Shown here: positions 24,282 to 36,300 of the stretch, piece after piece
Layout of the letters: every line of letters begins with the position of its first letter
How positions within the stretch are numbered: position 1 is the stretch's first letter
NCBI GenBank assembly: GCA_023313575.1
Contig: JAJTTP010000015.1
Span: 806,001 to 870,000 of the forward strand
DNA length: 64,000 nucleotides
Direction of reading: 5' to 3'
DNA from: Eutypella sp. D-1
Lineage: Eukaryota; Ascomycota; Sordariomycetes; Xylariales; Diatrypaceae
Position numbers and translations under genes: made by a program
The notes under the pieces: generated by a model
The model's input: only the letters and a program-made list of their open reading frames with translations
The model's database searches: none
Told to the model about the DNA's origin: nothing

Positions 24282-25600
24282 TGATCAATGTTCGTTAAAT
24301 GCTTAGGAATTATTTTGATATATAAGGTTAATGATGACTTAGGATGTTAAACCGAGGGTTGTCAGGGGTTGGGAGTTTGAGCCTAATAAGATGTTGACGC
24401 GGATACCCCCTCCCACCTGTAACTGCATAAGCAACTGCCTAGACTTAGACGCGTGGGCTTACGAGGACTCAAACTTAATCACAGGGCTGTTATAATCAAT
24501 GATGAACTTGCCTACCACTAAGAGCAAGGAGCCCCGATTCTGCCTCCTTACCTCGGTTTATACGGACATCAATAAGGTGGGCAGACCTGGTGAATTCTAC
24601 ACCATCTTCACTTGTTCATGTAAGACCTGAGAGCCACTCGAAAAAGCCGATGAGAGGGATGTAATGCACGTCCGCTCGTATCTACGGACCAATCTTAACT
24701 ACTTAGGTAAGTGAGCATCACTACGCCACTGAATATTGCTCATAATAAATAGGATAGGTAGAATAGCTTAATGGTCAATGGCTTGGAGGGCTGTATCCGT
24801 CGTTAGCGGAACCCGTCAAGTGCGCATCATAATATGTGTTCTAGGGCTGTCAATAACGACTGAACAGCCAACATCGCAAGTATAGGCAGATCTTTCGATG
24901 AGTCCCTCTATAGATTAAGGCCGTTCAGGATTATAACTTTAAAGCCGGAGTTTCCAGGCTTGTTGCTGCTTTCGAAGGCTCATATTATGTCATGGTCATA
25001 GTAGCCCCTTTAAGCGGGGTTACTATAGGGGTCGGACTTAATAAAACAAAGAACCTTAAGTCCGAACGTCGTTTGTCGTGGGATCGCTCCCGCCTTGATC
25101 TAGTGATCCTTTAAAATTTTACAATTTGCATGATTTACCTGTTACTATGACGTACTAAACGTGATATTCTGATCATATATCTTTTTCCGCGTTGATTGGA
25201 GCTGCGGCCCTTATTCTCCACAGAGAAGCAGGCCTGATGTATCATCGGGACTTACGTCTGGTGCGCGGTTGATACTAGGGACGTTTCTAACTATCAAACC
25301 CCGATCGGCTTCACTCACATTCAGAACGCCTATTTCGTAATGCATAATATAGGATATCAATATATCGGAAAGTTAATGAAGAGTGGTAAGTTGACGCTCT
25401 AGGTTTAAAACCTCAAGTTAATTAAGCGATTAAACCTCGACTCTTCCGAGTAGTATTTAAAAAAGCCCTTTCAAGTTAAGGTTGGCACCCAGCTTGTCGA
25501 AGCCAATTAGACCCACCAGACTTGTGGTGGTCAGCGTTATTTGTTCTAACATTAGAGATGCTGAAAGAAGCAGGCAAGGCGGCGGCCACGGATACCTAGC
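24282..25600. other. Gene-poor spacer
   Basis: No gene supported in the first 1.3 kb. A small inverted repeat tcggactta/taagtccga occurs at 25032-25065. The sequence is AT-rich with many stops in all frames. Confidence 0.45.
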
Positions 25601-25817
25601 TTCTCTGTTCGGTCCCGGAGCAAGTCAGGTCTTCGAGATCGGGGCAATCACGGTAAGGAACGCATCTCGCATCGTCTTCATCGAAAAACTAGGATATACG
25701 TCATGCCTTCTCCGGAACCAACGGCGGTTCGTATGCAGCTGGCGTGTCCCTGACGGTCGAAGGCTATCTACAACGGAAACCAGAAGCAGCAAATATTGCA
25801 TCGACGAGTGAAGGAAG
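25600..25817 (+). pseudogene. Relict coding fragment, possibly subtilase-like
   Basis: Two adjoining frames read like protein. One gives FGPGASQVFEIGAITVRNAS around 25608-25667; after a shift of frame, another gives SGTNGGSYAAGVSLTVEGYL around 25710-25770. The second resembles the region around the catalytic Ser of S8 peptidases (usual pattern SGTS-x-A), but with N-G in place of the serine. The first resembles the preceding IGA segment. No ATG start or splice pair connects them. I read this as a decayed fragment; the family call is tentative. Confidence 0.25.
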
Positions 25818-25859
25818 CGGCCAGATTATATAATAGAAAAAGAAAAAAGGAAAAAAGAT

Positions 25860-25975
25860 AGCCACGGCAGGAATCGAACCCGCTCTCCTCTCATCAGGTG
25901 GAGGGTGGAGGAAGTAGTAAGTGATAAATGCGGATGGTATATGTGAGAGCGTGCAAACCAGTACACTACGCGGCC
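25860..25975 (-). ncRNA. tRNA-like Pol III unit, copy 3
   Basis: Longest copy (116 nt). Acceptor GGCCGCG/CGTGGCT, A box TAGTGTACTGG, B box GGTTCGATTCC. The D loop has one extra T. The loop begins ACATATACC and its 3' end reads CCTGAT before GAGAG, differing by one base (A for T) from most other copies. The 4-nt variable loop has gained a base. TATA-like gttatatac lies at 26008-26016. T6 follows at 25851-25856. Confidence 0.62.
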
Positions 25976-26761
25976 CTGTTGTTTTTAAGAGTGGTAAAGT
26001 TATTTCAGTATATAACAGCAGGAACTTGTCCGGAACTGACTTTTTTCTCCGTTGGGCTAGCTAGCTGCCTCGTATTTTTCAAGACAACACAGGGGATAAG
26101 GTTCCCTTCAACTTTGGCGTGTGAAGTTTGACTCTGGCGACGCAACATGAAGGTGAAGGCTGACTCTCAACTTTAAACCTGTTGGTCTGATGGGATGTAA
26201 ATTACGTGGAAAATATGCATGAGAGCCCTGGCAAAGTCTTGAAGTACCGTGTTATAGCTCCAGAGAAGGGGGGGATAGGGGTAGAAAGGGAGAAGGAGGC
26301 TCTCTACGCTAAAATCCAGGTAGTCTCTTGACACGGTGCCGGATAAGTGAGCACTGGAGCCTACTGACAGGGCGGTAAGAGGCAAACCAATGTCGATGGA
26401 GGTAGTTCACTGTTTATTCTGCGCTTGTATCAACTCTCGGCTTCGTCTCGACGTTTCACTTATGCCGAAGAGGTAGTTCACAGCTAGCCACTCCGTCTCA
26501 ATCCTTCTTGTCGACTACTTAGGAGGAGAAATGTACGGTGTCATACATAAAACAGCTGTTCATAAGTACTTAATGTATCCTGATTACGCGACTGGAGTCA
26601 CGATAGAAGCTACCTCGCTTATAACGTTACTGAGCAACTAAGTCAGCTAAGCAAATACGTCGAAAGAAAACAAAAAAGCCGAGAGAAGAAACAAAACAAA
26701 CGTAAAGCAATGCAAATGGTTTAGGGGAAAGGGAGAGTGTGTGCGAGGGAAAAAAAGAGAC
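25976..26761. other. Spacer between tRNA-like copies 3 and 4
   Basis: No gene supported; a short G-tract at 26271-26278 and mixed-composition sequence. Confidence 0.45.
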
Positions 26762-26870
26762 AGCCACGGCAGGACTCGAACCTGCTCCTCTCTCAGCAGG
26801 GCAGAGAAGGAAAGTAATGATAGTTTCGGATGGTATATGTAAGAGTGTGCAGCCAGTACACCACGCGGCC
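26762..26870 (-). ncRNA. tRNA-like Pol III unit, copy 4
   Basis: Acceptor GGCCGCG/CGTGGCT. The anticodon stem is CTCTT/GAGAG, where the changed base still pairs (T-G), as expected if the stem is under structural constraint. A box TGGTGTACTGG, B box GGTTCGAGTCC. The loop begins ACATATACC and ends CCCTGCT (C where other copies have T or A). Upstream ttaaatatt at 26901-26910 replaces TATATA. A T7 run follows at 26750-26756. Confidence 0.62.
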
Positions 26871-27664
26871 TTCTTTGTTAGAATGTCCAGGCATTATTTC
26901 AATATTTAAGGTCTAGACCAGGCAGGCTACACTCGTCCTGAGCCTCTCTGAGCATGGATATTAGACTGCCCTGCCTGCTTAGGGTTTGTGCTCGAGGTTT
27001 ATACCTGCGTCTATGTATGGTCTGCGTTTAGGTTCGGACTTGGGATTGGGAGCGACTCCGTGTTTGGGAGACAGTACGCGTGCTCTTGCGGTAGATGACA
27101 TAGACCTCGCTGCCTGGGCGGCGTCAACGTGGTGTAGGCCCTCGAAAGGGGGCAGGGGGCTATGACTTATTAGATAGTGACCCCTTTTGTAGATTCCTAT
27201 GCAAGTGTACTCAAAGTCCTGACCGAGGCTAAAGCTGTCACAAGTTATCTTCCAGAACACCGCAGAGCGCTCCTTACATCAAGACAGGTTACGTCTTCCA
27301 CAAACAGTCACGTGAGCCGCTGTGGCAGCAAGAGAAAAAGATGTGGTAAAACGAATATACTGCTGCTCATTACATCACATATCAATAGGACTCTTTGCAT
27401 CGATGGGTTAGAAAAAAGATAATCTCGACGCATGTCTTTATATTATACTCGGCTGAGTTCCGGCTTGGGTGACAACCGTCTTCTCGTGTTGAGAAGGAAG
27501 CACTTCCCTAAGCCTGCGTGCCGCTTGACTAACCAGAGTCCTCACCACTCTAGCCGCGGCTCTTAGAGACAGTCGATAATTGGCCGTGCCATGCCTAGTT
27601 GATCCTGTCCGCCTTCAATCTTCTGGACTGGATCTGGAGGGCAATGGCGGCGTAACAGCTTGCT
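26871..27664. other. Intergenic
   Basis: No gene supported between tRNA-like copy 4 and the Iec3-like gene; two overlapping antisense frames near 26979-27422 look like chance. Confidence 0.45.
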
Positions 27665-28733
27665 CTACTTTGATGAGGCGCCGCCGGCGCTCTTCCGCTT
27701 CTTTGTTGGTCGGCTGACACCCGATTTAGGTCGATAGCCAGTGTCCTCGTCTCTCTTCCTTTTGCCCTTAGCGCTGGTGGGGGGCTTCGTGTAGTTCATA
27801 ACTTCGTCCTCCAGATCACCAGATTCTGCCCGCTCTTTGCCCTTGTCCTTCTCCTTCTTCACACCGGATTGTCTCTTGGTGCGAACGGTGCTGGTCCTCT
27901 TCTTCTTAGCAGCGCCGACATCCTCCTCCTGGTCATAATCGTCCCTATCTCTATCTCTATCCCTGTCCCTGCCCTTCTCCTTGTGCTTTTCTTTCTCCTT
28001 CTCCTTCTCGAGATCTTGGAGGAAAGTCTTAGGCGCATGTTTACGAAGCCAGTTGTAGACACTCGTGGGATTGTTGAGGGCAAAGTTGGCGGCAGGCGAA
28101 GAGCCGTCCGGGCCTTTAGTGGGTGGAGGCACGGTGGGTTTCGACGGGAGCCCTAAATGCTTGTCGAGCTCTGAGAGATACTCATCGACGTCGGTTGCTG
28201 TCAAGAAGGACGTTGGGTAGACATTGGGGTCCTTGGGGTCGAGATCGTCTCGGATTTCGGGGAGCTGGTCTACGGTGGCATCGTAAGACCGATGGGGCAC
28301 CTCCTGGAGAAGTTTCTGTAGCGTCTTCGGGGGCTTCTCGCCATCGTCGCTTTTCTCATTCTTGCGCTCGCTTTCTAAACTGACGTCTATGCGACGCTCT
28401 GTAGGGATCTGAGGTGATTCGTTGATGTCTAGCAACAAGTCCATCAGGCGGCTGGAAGAAGCGACGATTAGTATAAATGTAAACAACAGACGGTGGACGG
28501 TGGAATGAACAGGCGATGACTTACTCATTCTCGATGGCTAGGCGTTTAGCAGTGCGCATTGCCTTCATCTCGAGCTGGTGCATTTCCTCGCTCGTTCGCA
28601 TTCGTTCGTCAAAGGTGATGCGCATTTTGCGATATTTCTTCTTCCATGACTTATAAGAAGGGCGAGGGTCTGCCATCTGCAGGTCGCTATGGCTCGACTC
28701 CTTAAGGCCGGGCTCTGCCTTGACTGAATCCAT
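27665..28733 (-). CDS. iec3: INO80 chromatin-remodelling complex subunit Iec3-like
   Basis: Two exons, 28733-28525 and 28451-27665, joined by a 73-nt intron (GTAAGT donor, TTCCAG acceptor), encode about 331 aa. The N-terminal 75 residues contain the Ino80_Iec3 signature: PSYKSWKKKYRKMRITFDER, then a predicted helix ending KRLAIENDRLMDLLLDINE, which spans the splice junction and so confirms it. A Pro-rich middle and a segment NNPTSVYNWLRKHAPKTFLQ follow, then a highly charged tail (KEKEKEKHKEKG, RDRDRDRDRDD) and a Lys-rich C-terminus that probably carries nuclear localisation signals. Iec3 is a fungus-specific INO80 accessory subunit. The ATG chosen (MDSVKAEPG) starts the conserved block; the upstream extension is low-quality. 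Confidence 0.88.
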
Positions 28734-30218
28734 CGTGGGATAGTAGGCCGACAAGCAGCAAGTCTGTGACAATACGGTACGGTACGGTACGGCGCAGTAT
28801 GGTATGTATGTGTGTTGTATGTGTGTATGCAACACGTGGATGAGAATCTGCCGTACAGATGGGGACGGCGACAGGTGACGGGTGGCGGGTGACGTGGGAA
28901 TGGATTAGAGATTAATGAAGAATGAAGAAGAAAAGTAAAATCGCGAGGGATTTGATGTTTCAAACTCGGCGATCAGTCGAAGACTTTATTTATAATTGAT
29001 TGATTGACTTGACTAAGTACTCTTTAATACTGAAGAAGGAAAAAAAGAGTGTTATCAAGTCGATGGATGAATTGTCATTACGAAGGGAGTGTTTAGAAAA
29101 AATGATAATAATACAGAGTTTATAAAGTTTTCGTTTCGGGAATGGAAGAGAAGGAAGGAAAAGAAAAATAGGAAAGAGGGATGGGTTGTGATGACAATGG
29201 GAAAGAAGGGCGATCGATAGCTGTGGATGGATTTAAACGTATTATCTCGCATTCGTTAAAACCTTAAGAGGTATCCATGAACTGACGGGACGGCCTTGGG
29301 GTAACTACCTGGTAGTTGATAAAAGTAGTACAACATAGTAGGCAGTACGCGAGAGAGGCCTTTCAGGCTTTTCAAGTACTACTTCCTACATTTGTAGGTA
29401 TGTATGCATTTAGGGATAACGTTTGGTAGAATTAATTACCTAGGCTGGACAAGAATGGGAATGACGCGACAGCCGCAATACAACCTAAAAAGCACAAACT
29501 ACCTACAGGAAGTGTGGGTTGGTGGTGTCTTCAATAGCAAACTCCAAAACCATCATCGCTAGATCCGGATGGATTGAACGTAACGCGTTCCTTCTTCCAG
29601 TCATGGTTGCATACTTGAATTCCGAACCTTGGAAGGGTAACGTACTTTAGTACCTGGGTACACGAATGGAAGAACCAATTGGAGAAATGCGTGGAGAAAT
29701 GCGTCACAGTTATGGGGCAAGAGCGACAGGAGGAAGCAATTTACCTGGGCAGGAAAACCCTGCATCTGCCTGCACGCCTACCGCATCAACCCACTGGCTC
29801 AAACAGTACAAAATTAGAAGCCATTCCCAGGCCTAATTTGTACCGTTTTGGCTGGTTAACTTGGGGTTTAGGTACTGACCACCAGGACAGAACCTCTCCA
29901 CTTTAAGTGCAACAACGCCCAATCAAAATATGAATATTTCAATAACGAAAATATGTACTTGAGCTTATGGAACTCCCACTAGTTGAAAGCTTCACTAATT
30001 TGTACCTTATTATCCACTATCTTATCCATTTCAAGCCCGTTATCAACGAAAACTTCAGATACCTGCACAACCACCTGGCACCTACTACCCCCAGGAAACG
30101 AAAACAGATAACTAAGGAGACGCGAAAAAGAGCCTGGGATTTTCCTTGTCAGGACTAAGAACAACCAGGCCAAGCGAGGGTGTTAAAAAATAAATAAATA
30201 AATAAGAAGAAGGCATAT
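28734..30218. other. Divergent intergenic region (Iec3-like / MYG1-like)
   Basis: Shared upstream region of two divergent genes. Contains a pentamer run (tacggtacggtacgg) at about 28773-28793, about 40 bases before the Iec3 ATG on its strand, and AAATA repeats at 30186-30204 just before the MYG1 start. No other gene seen; short frames at 29055-30173 are low-complexity. Confidence 0.5.
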
Positions 30219-31430
30219 ATGCTCACCCGCGTCTTCAAGATGGCCACCGAGAACGCCGCGAAGCGACTGAAGACGTCCTCGCCCGACGCCATCCGCATCG
30301 GGACCCACAGCGGCCACTTCCACGCCGACGAGGCCCTGGCCGTCTTTATGCTGCGCCAGCTGCCCCAGTATGCCCCCGACCGCGCCTCGCTGGTGCGGAC
30401 CCGTGACCCGGCCCTGCTCGAGCAGTGCCACATCGTCGTCGACGTCGGCGGCGAGTACGACGCTGCCCGTCACCGCTACGACCACCACCAGCGCACTTTC
30501 ACCACCACCTTCCCGGGCCGCACCGCCACCAGGCTCTCGAGCGCCGGGCTCGTCTGGCTGCATTTCGGTCGGTCCATCATCGCGCGGCGGCTCGAGGCGG
30601 CAGCGGCGGCGGCCGCCACCGCCGGCGACAACAACAACACCGATAGCAAGAAGACAGGAGAGGACGCACCCGAGGTCACGGTGCTGCACGAGAAGATCTA
30701 CGAGTCCTTCGTGGAGGCGGTAGACGCGCACGACAACGGGGTATCGAAGTACGACGCGGGGGCGCTGGCGGCAGCGGGGCTAGAGCCGCGGTACAGCTCG
30801 GGGGCGTACACTTTGGGCGCCATGGTGGCGCGACTGAACCCGGCGTGGAACGATCCGCAGCCCGAGGACCCGACCGAGGCCCAGGCCGCCGAGGACGCGC
30901 GCTTCGAGGTCGCCAGCGCCCGCATCGGCGAGGAGTTCGCCCGCTCCCTCGATTACTACGCCCGCTCCTGGCTGCCCGCCCGCGAGATCGTCGCCGCTGC
31001 CCACGCCCGCCGTCTCGAGTTCGACCCGCTGGGCCGCGTCATGGTCTTCGAGGGGCAGTCCGTGCCCTGGAAGGACCACCTATACACGCTCGAGGAAGAA
31101 GAGGAGCAGAAGAAAAAACAAGAGGGGCAAGAGGCAGCGGCCGAGACCAGCAGCGAGAGCGAGAACAACAGGGTCCTCTATGTCCTGTACCCGGAGAAGC
31201 CGACCCCGGGCTCTAAGTGGCGCGTGCAGGCGGTGCCGGAGACCTCGGACTCCTTCCAGAGCCGCAAGGCGCTGCCGGACCCCTGGCGCGGCGCCCGCGA
31301 CGCCCAGCTCGACGAGGTCGCCGGCCTCGACGCCAAGGGCGCCGTCTTCGTCCACGCCTCCGGCTTCATCGGCGGCCACCAGACTTTCGAGGGCGCCCGC
31401 GAGATGGCTGCTAAAGCTTGCGCGTTCTAA
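30219..31430 (+). CDS. MYG1-family DHH-type exonuclease-like protein
   Basis: Single exon of 403 aa of the MYG1 (UPF0160) family, a DHH-like metal-dependent nuclease family linked to RNA processing in nucleus and mitochondria. Seen: IGTHSGHFHADEALAVFMLR near residue 27, DVGGEYD and HRYDHHQRTF near 75-90 (the DHH motif), VDAHDNGVSKYD near 170, and the C-terminal FVHASGFIGGHQTFEGA. There is an Ala-run (about residues 127-134) and a Glu/Gln/Lys-rich insertion near 290-315. The first ATG (30219, MLTRVFKM) could add a mitochondrial presequence; ATG 30240 would give a shorter nuclear/cytosolic form. GC content is clearly higher than in the flanks. Confidence 0.9.
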   Translation: MLTRVFKMATENAAKRLKTSSPDAIRIGTHSGHFHADEALAVFMLRQLPQYAPDRASLVRTRDPALLEQCHIVVDVGGEYDAARHRYDHHQRTFTTTFPGRTATRLSSAGLVWLHFGRSIIARRLEAAAAAAATAGDNNNTDSKKTGEDAPEVTVLHEKIYESFVEAVDAHDNGVSKYDAGALAAAGLEPRYSSGAYTLGAMVARLNPAWNDPQPEDPTEAQAAEDARFEVASARIGEEFARSLDYYARSWLPAREIVAAAHARRLEFDPLGRVMVFEGQSVPWKDHLYTLEEEEEQKKKQEGQEAAAETSSESENNRVLYVLYPEKPTPGSKWRVQAVPETSDSFQSRKALPDPWRGARDAQLDEVAGLDAKGAVFVHASGFIGGHQTFEGAREMAAKACAF

Positions 31431-32671
31431 GAGCGAAGGGGATGGTGGTGTATGCGCGGATGGGGACCGAAATTCGGGGTTGATATCTGGGTTTTGCTAT
31501 AGACTTGGCCTGCATGCATGCATCGGATGGGTTTGGTAGCGAGAAGGGAAGGAGGTGGGGACGCATTACGGGTTAACGAAATGGTTGCCGATGGGGCTTG
31601 CCTTGGCTTGGTTACCTAGGTAGATAAAAGACGTATTTGATTTACGACCTTGATGAGGCAAACGGCTGGCATAGAGAAAATAGGGACCAAGAACAGAAAT
31701 AAGGGATAAGAATAAGGGACAGCTACGATGCTAGAAGTCGGTAATGATCAAGTCACGATGATAGGAAAACCGGATCAAAATAGCACATAACTAGGGCCCC
31801 GAAAGAGTTCTTCCGTGATTACTTGGGGCATGCGTGTGGACGGACACTCTACCATAGCCCTGAAATTTTGTCTAAAGAATCACGACAGACGCGCCAGGGC
31901 CGCGGATCAATCATCGCCATCGTATTTTTTCCGGTTTTTCACTTGTTTGATGGATTCGTGGCCCGATGAGCTTAGCTGACAAGTAACTGCCTAAGGAGAC
32001 GGTCGTGGGAAGTGTCGGATGGCAGTCGTAGCAAAAGCAAAATAAAAAGCATGTGGTACATCCATTTTTATTTGACCCTTTCTTCTCTCTCCTACCTGGG
32101 AGCAAAATCCCTCCCCTTAATCATGACGGCACGAGGGGAAAAAGGGGGTCGGGGGCAGATACCACCTCGCGAAGAAAACAAAATAACGCCCGCAATCATC
32201 GTGAGAAACGTTGCGTCAAAATCAATAGCCCGTCCTCATCCCTCGTCCTCATAACTATCATAAATCTTATCTTTCTTTCTCATAGACCCTGATTCTTTTC
32301 GTTTCCTAATCGAATTTTTGAATTTTTTTCCTTTTTTACGGGGAGGGGATGGGGAGTTGGCCCAAAACCTCCTCCCCGCTATGTGTTGCGTTGACCACAC
32401 GCCATCCAAAGATTGACTTCTTGGTGACCCAACAGAATGAAAAGAGAAGAATCTTCAGAAGCGACTGGTTGGTTCAGGTTCGACTAAGCCGGGGGGGTTA
32501 CGGATATAACCTCGCCTCTCTCTCTTTCTCTTTCTTTATTGGCCTCTTTTCCCCGGCGTCCCATCTCATCTCATCCCCTTTGGCATCCCCACAAGTTCTG
32601 TTGGAAGGGCTCTCTGGACAGATTGTGGATGGGAAAGAGGACTCCGGGTAGAGAGGGAGGTTGTAGACGGA
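31431..32671. other. Intergenic between convergent genes
   Basis: 3' flanks of the MYG1-like and endosulfine genes. No gene supported; T-rich and CT-rich tracts at 32270-32340 and 32515-32545. Confidence 0.55.
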
Positions 32672-33348
32672 TCATCTGCGGGGGATAGCCTGGGCGTCGG
32701 CAGAATTACCCCCCGTGTCCTTTCCATTGGCGGCGGCGGCGGCGTCGTCGTCACCCTCATCGGCGCTGGCGCTGGTCTGGCGCTGGAGGAAGCTGCCCTC
32801 CTTGACGGGGCTGCCGGCGGCGGAGCCGGCAGGGGCGCCCACACCCGGCTGGGAAGCGGCGCCGGGGTTGAGGCCAGGGTGATGGTGTTGCTGCTGTTGG
32901 GGACCGCCGGTGGTGCCGTTGGGCGACGACAGGTGCGGGATGTTCTCGGGCACGGGGTGCTGGCTGCCGACGGCGCCCGTGTCCACGCTATCGCCCTTGC
33001 CCGCCTTGCTCATTGCGTAGTCTCCGCTGTCGAAGTACTTCCGTTCCTTCAGGTGCTTCGCGAAGTGGTCCGACTTCGACGGCAGCTTGCCGTACAGCCG
33101 GAACAAGCGCTGCTCATCGGGGGAGAGGGACTGTGGCGGGGAAAATTGCGTGTGTCAGTGAATGTTTGTTGTCGTCGTGTGCGTGCTGATTGCGAGGTTT
33201 GCCTTGACTGGGCAGAGAGAGCGAGGGAGAGAGAGAGGAGGGGGAATGGGTTGTGGGATGGATGTGGGGTGATTGTAGGGCGCAATCGGGCCACTATGTA
33301 TGTACTACTAACCTTGATGTCAATCTTGTTCTTCTGATGAGGATTCAT
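32672..33348 (-). CDS. Endosulfine family protein (Igo1/2, ENSA/ARPP-19-like)
   Basis: Two exons, 33348-33313 (MNPHQKNKIDIK) and 33130-32672, joined across a 182-nt intron (GTTAGT donor, CCACAG acceptor, phase 0), encode about 164 aa. After the junction SLSPDEQRLFRLYGKLPS leads to the diagnostic KYFDSGDY motif at about residues 46-53. In yeast the serine of this motif in Igo1/2 is phosphorylated by Rim15 (Greatwall), turning the protein into an inhibitor of PP2A-B55 on entry into quiescence. The C-terminal 100 residues are disordered and rich in Gly, Pro, Ala and Gln. The conserved core and motif make the assignment firm; the long intron near the start is notable for this window. Confidence 0.9.
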
Positions 33349-36300
33349 TGTGGGGAAAATAGGTCTCCCGTTCGAGGCTGGTGATGTGCAAGCGGCTGTT
33401 GTATTGATTTTCTTTTTTTTAATTCGTGATATTTGGGCAGTGATCGTGAGCGTGGTGGTTATTTATTATCGTGAGGTATTGGTGTTTGGAGGTTTGGGCT
33501 TGTTTCTGTCGTCAGGTAGGGCAGGTAAGTAGTCAGTTAGTCCAGTAGGTTTATAGTCTAACCTATGGGATAAGTCCAACTTGATAAGGCCGTTTTGTAG
33601 TATTCACTTTGGTTGAATTTTTGGGAATGGAGGGGGGGTGACCCGTCGAGCCCCGCTAGGTAGACTAGAGCTCTAGGCGATCCGAGCGTGGGGAATTGGC
33701 ACTAGCGGGTGCTATGATTGTAGTAGTCTCCAATGAAAGTTAATATGTAAGAGAGTTGAGAGGGAGGCAGGGAGGGCAGGAGGGGTCCCTTATCAAGCAA
33801 CCAGATGAGGTTCCTGACGCCCTTTCTGCCAAGTCTCCAAGAATTCGGGCCCTGGCTTTGAGAGAAATCTGGAAGGGTCAAAGGATTAGATAGTAGGGGG
33901 AGGTGCTTAAGTAAGTGCACTCTTAGGTAAGCAGCTAGTGGAGGGTCTGGTATTGTACATGTATGTAGCGTACGAAATACCTAGTCCGTATGATGTAGTG
34001 TATTTTATGTATTGGCATGCAGACGGGCTGCGAATTATAGGCGGGCACAAGCCGGGCTGTGTGACCGGAATGTACCGCGCTGTGGCCTAGACAGGGTAGC
34101 TCCCGTTAGGTACATCGAAGTTAGGCCAATAAGTCGATTCAGAGCCGTTCACGAGCTGTCTTGGACGAGCAGTTTGCAGAAATATTCAGGTAGTCCGCAG
34201 TTGGAGTTGTCTAATGGCCTTACAACTTTGTTAAAGGGAATCCGGGAATTGATCATCAATGAATGTATCTGAGTTCCAAGATGTGAAATACATTGGAATG
34301 TGCAGTATGTATGTACCTCAGTACCTATCCTAGACTAGAACCGTACTGAACCCCAGGACCCCGGGGTGTTTCCTGGTTGGAAGTTCTAAAATGCTTTCGA
34401 GAAACCTTATTCCAACCAGCCTTGGAAGGTCACATGGGATTCAAAAATGGGAAGAGCCTTCCTACAATATTATAGATAGTATTCACTTTAACCTGGTACT
34501 CAGTCACTACTAGGTTGCTAGACTTGATCGCAACTACCCAGCATATGTTAATCTATCACCTTACCTCTGAGCTCCATTTTCATATGAATCGGGCAACATG
34601 GACTCAATCCGGGATTCTTCTTTAGATACGTGCGTGACTGAAAATGGCCGTAACAATTACCTACACGAATAAGTACAATGATAAACAAATGAGGCAGAAA
34701 AACTTATCATATTTCATAATCAACCCCTGAAATCCTTACTAGACAACTGACTGAATCTCTACCACTTGTCACTCTACCAATTGCACCAGTAGACCATCCT
34801 GCCACCACATCACGATATCAGCCCTGGCTTTTGCTATACACTTTGATATCAACTTGATCGACTTGGCTTTTCTCTAGTCTCCTTCCAGGCGTCTCTAGAT
34901 ACCCCTATTGGTCCCCTACTCATATCTATATCTGGGTTGTTAGTAGTATACGCATCACGATGCATGAGGAATGGATTGACATGATCTCGATCACCACCTA
35001 TCGCACCATCATGCTTGTCCTGCTTTTCGGTGGCCTCCCGTAGTATTGGTTTCGCCTTTCTCCGAACCGACTATCCAGTAGTCTTCGCTCCAAGACTACC
35101 CCGCTACGGGCCAATGGCAAGCAGGCCCTGGCGATCTTGGACTGTTGAAATGTAAGTCATTGCCCTGGTCAGCCTGGCTGACGGTATCGCAGGACTTACG
35201 GTCGTATACTGGGCCTACGCAATAAGAGTGGTTACCCACTCAAGCCACTTCGCCAGGAGGTCCGTACATAAACACATAACACGCCTCCAACTCTGCCGCC
35301 GTTCATCCCGTCAACTCGTCAGTTCATCTGCGTCATGTCTTATCGTGCTCGCTAACAATCAACAGCCGAATATCAGTGTGCGCATATATGTCATAGTAGC
35401 TATGACGTAACATCACCACTCCCCCCTACAGTCTGTACTTCATCATTACATCCGTCTTATCAACCCTCATAAGCCCTATCAACATATGTATGGAGGGCGC
35501 AATTAGGCTGCGTTTTCATCGTGTGTCACCTGTGATATTTGCCTCGCTCGATCCTCCCTTTCCAGGCAACGGCAAGGGCGGCGGCAAGGGAATGGGCACG
35601 CCAGTGTCACATCGCACATGGTCACCGAGGCCCAGGATACAACCCTGACAGATTATCCTCTAGTTCATGCACCCTGTTCACATAAATCTACACCGGCCGC
35701 CTATTTCGACTTCGTATGCTTCTTGGCCATCCATGTCTGCATGCCTTGTATGGATGTCCTGTGCGGTAGATGGAAGCATGCAGCTACCCATCCCCGAATT
35801 TGAACTGGTTCCTACACGTATCCCCTTGCCGCGAGGACCTCACTACCCCCCTCCCCCGGGTCTCCGGATGGTACGGCTGGCATTGAAATTGAACTATCCA
35901 ATCACCTAAGGAGCCCTCGTAGCTATGCTGGATCTTTGTTTCTCGAAGCAGCCTCGATACAGGTAAGTATACATGTCATGTCTGAAATGCCGTCAAAAAG
36001 GTGAGGTTTGATTCACCGGCACCCCGACATACATTCCATCCTGTGTTCCCTTACATAACCATCGGTCCACCACTCATACCATTGCCGCCAAGCTTCCAAT
36101 GGATGGCAGCACCTATTCAGTTACGACCCAGCCACCACACCACTCACTACTTTACTACGACGAGATATGCTGATAAGCGAACGAGTTTAGCCTGAGCATG
36201 TGACACCCAGATTCCAAAACCATTAACTGTGTGCTATACATTCAACTAGCATAGTATGGTGTGACATGGTTGTCTAACAACGCGAGTATTTAGTGCACAC

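Noticed and set aside
32879..33337. 152-codon plus-strand frame over the endosulfine gene
   Set aside because: It is the antisense shadow of the conserved endosulfine exons.
34740..34796. Minus-strand stretch with a TGCAATTGGTAGAG A-box-like segment
   Set aside because: No B box, no acceptor pairing and no T-run follow; not part of the seven-copy family and too decayed to call.
35114..35275. Two exon-like pieces with good GTAAGT, CTGAC and GCAG signals
   Set aside because: The intron would be only 41 nt and the product about 34 residues with no recognisable feature.
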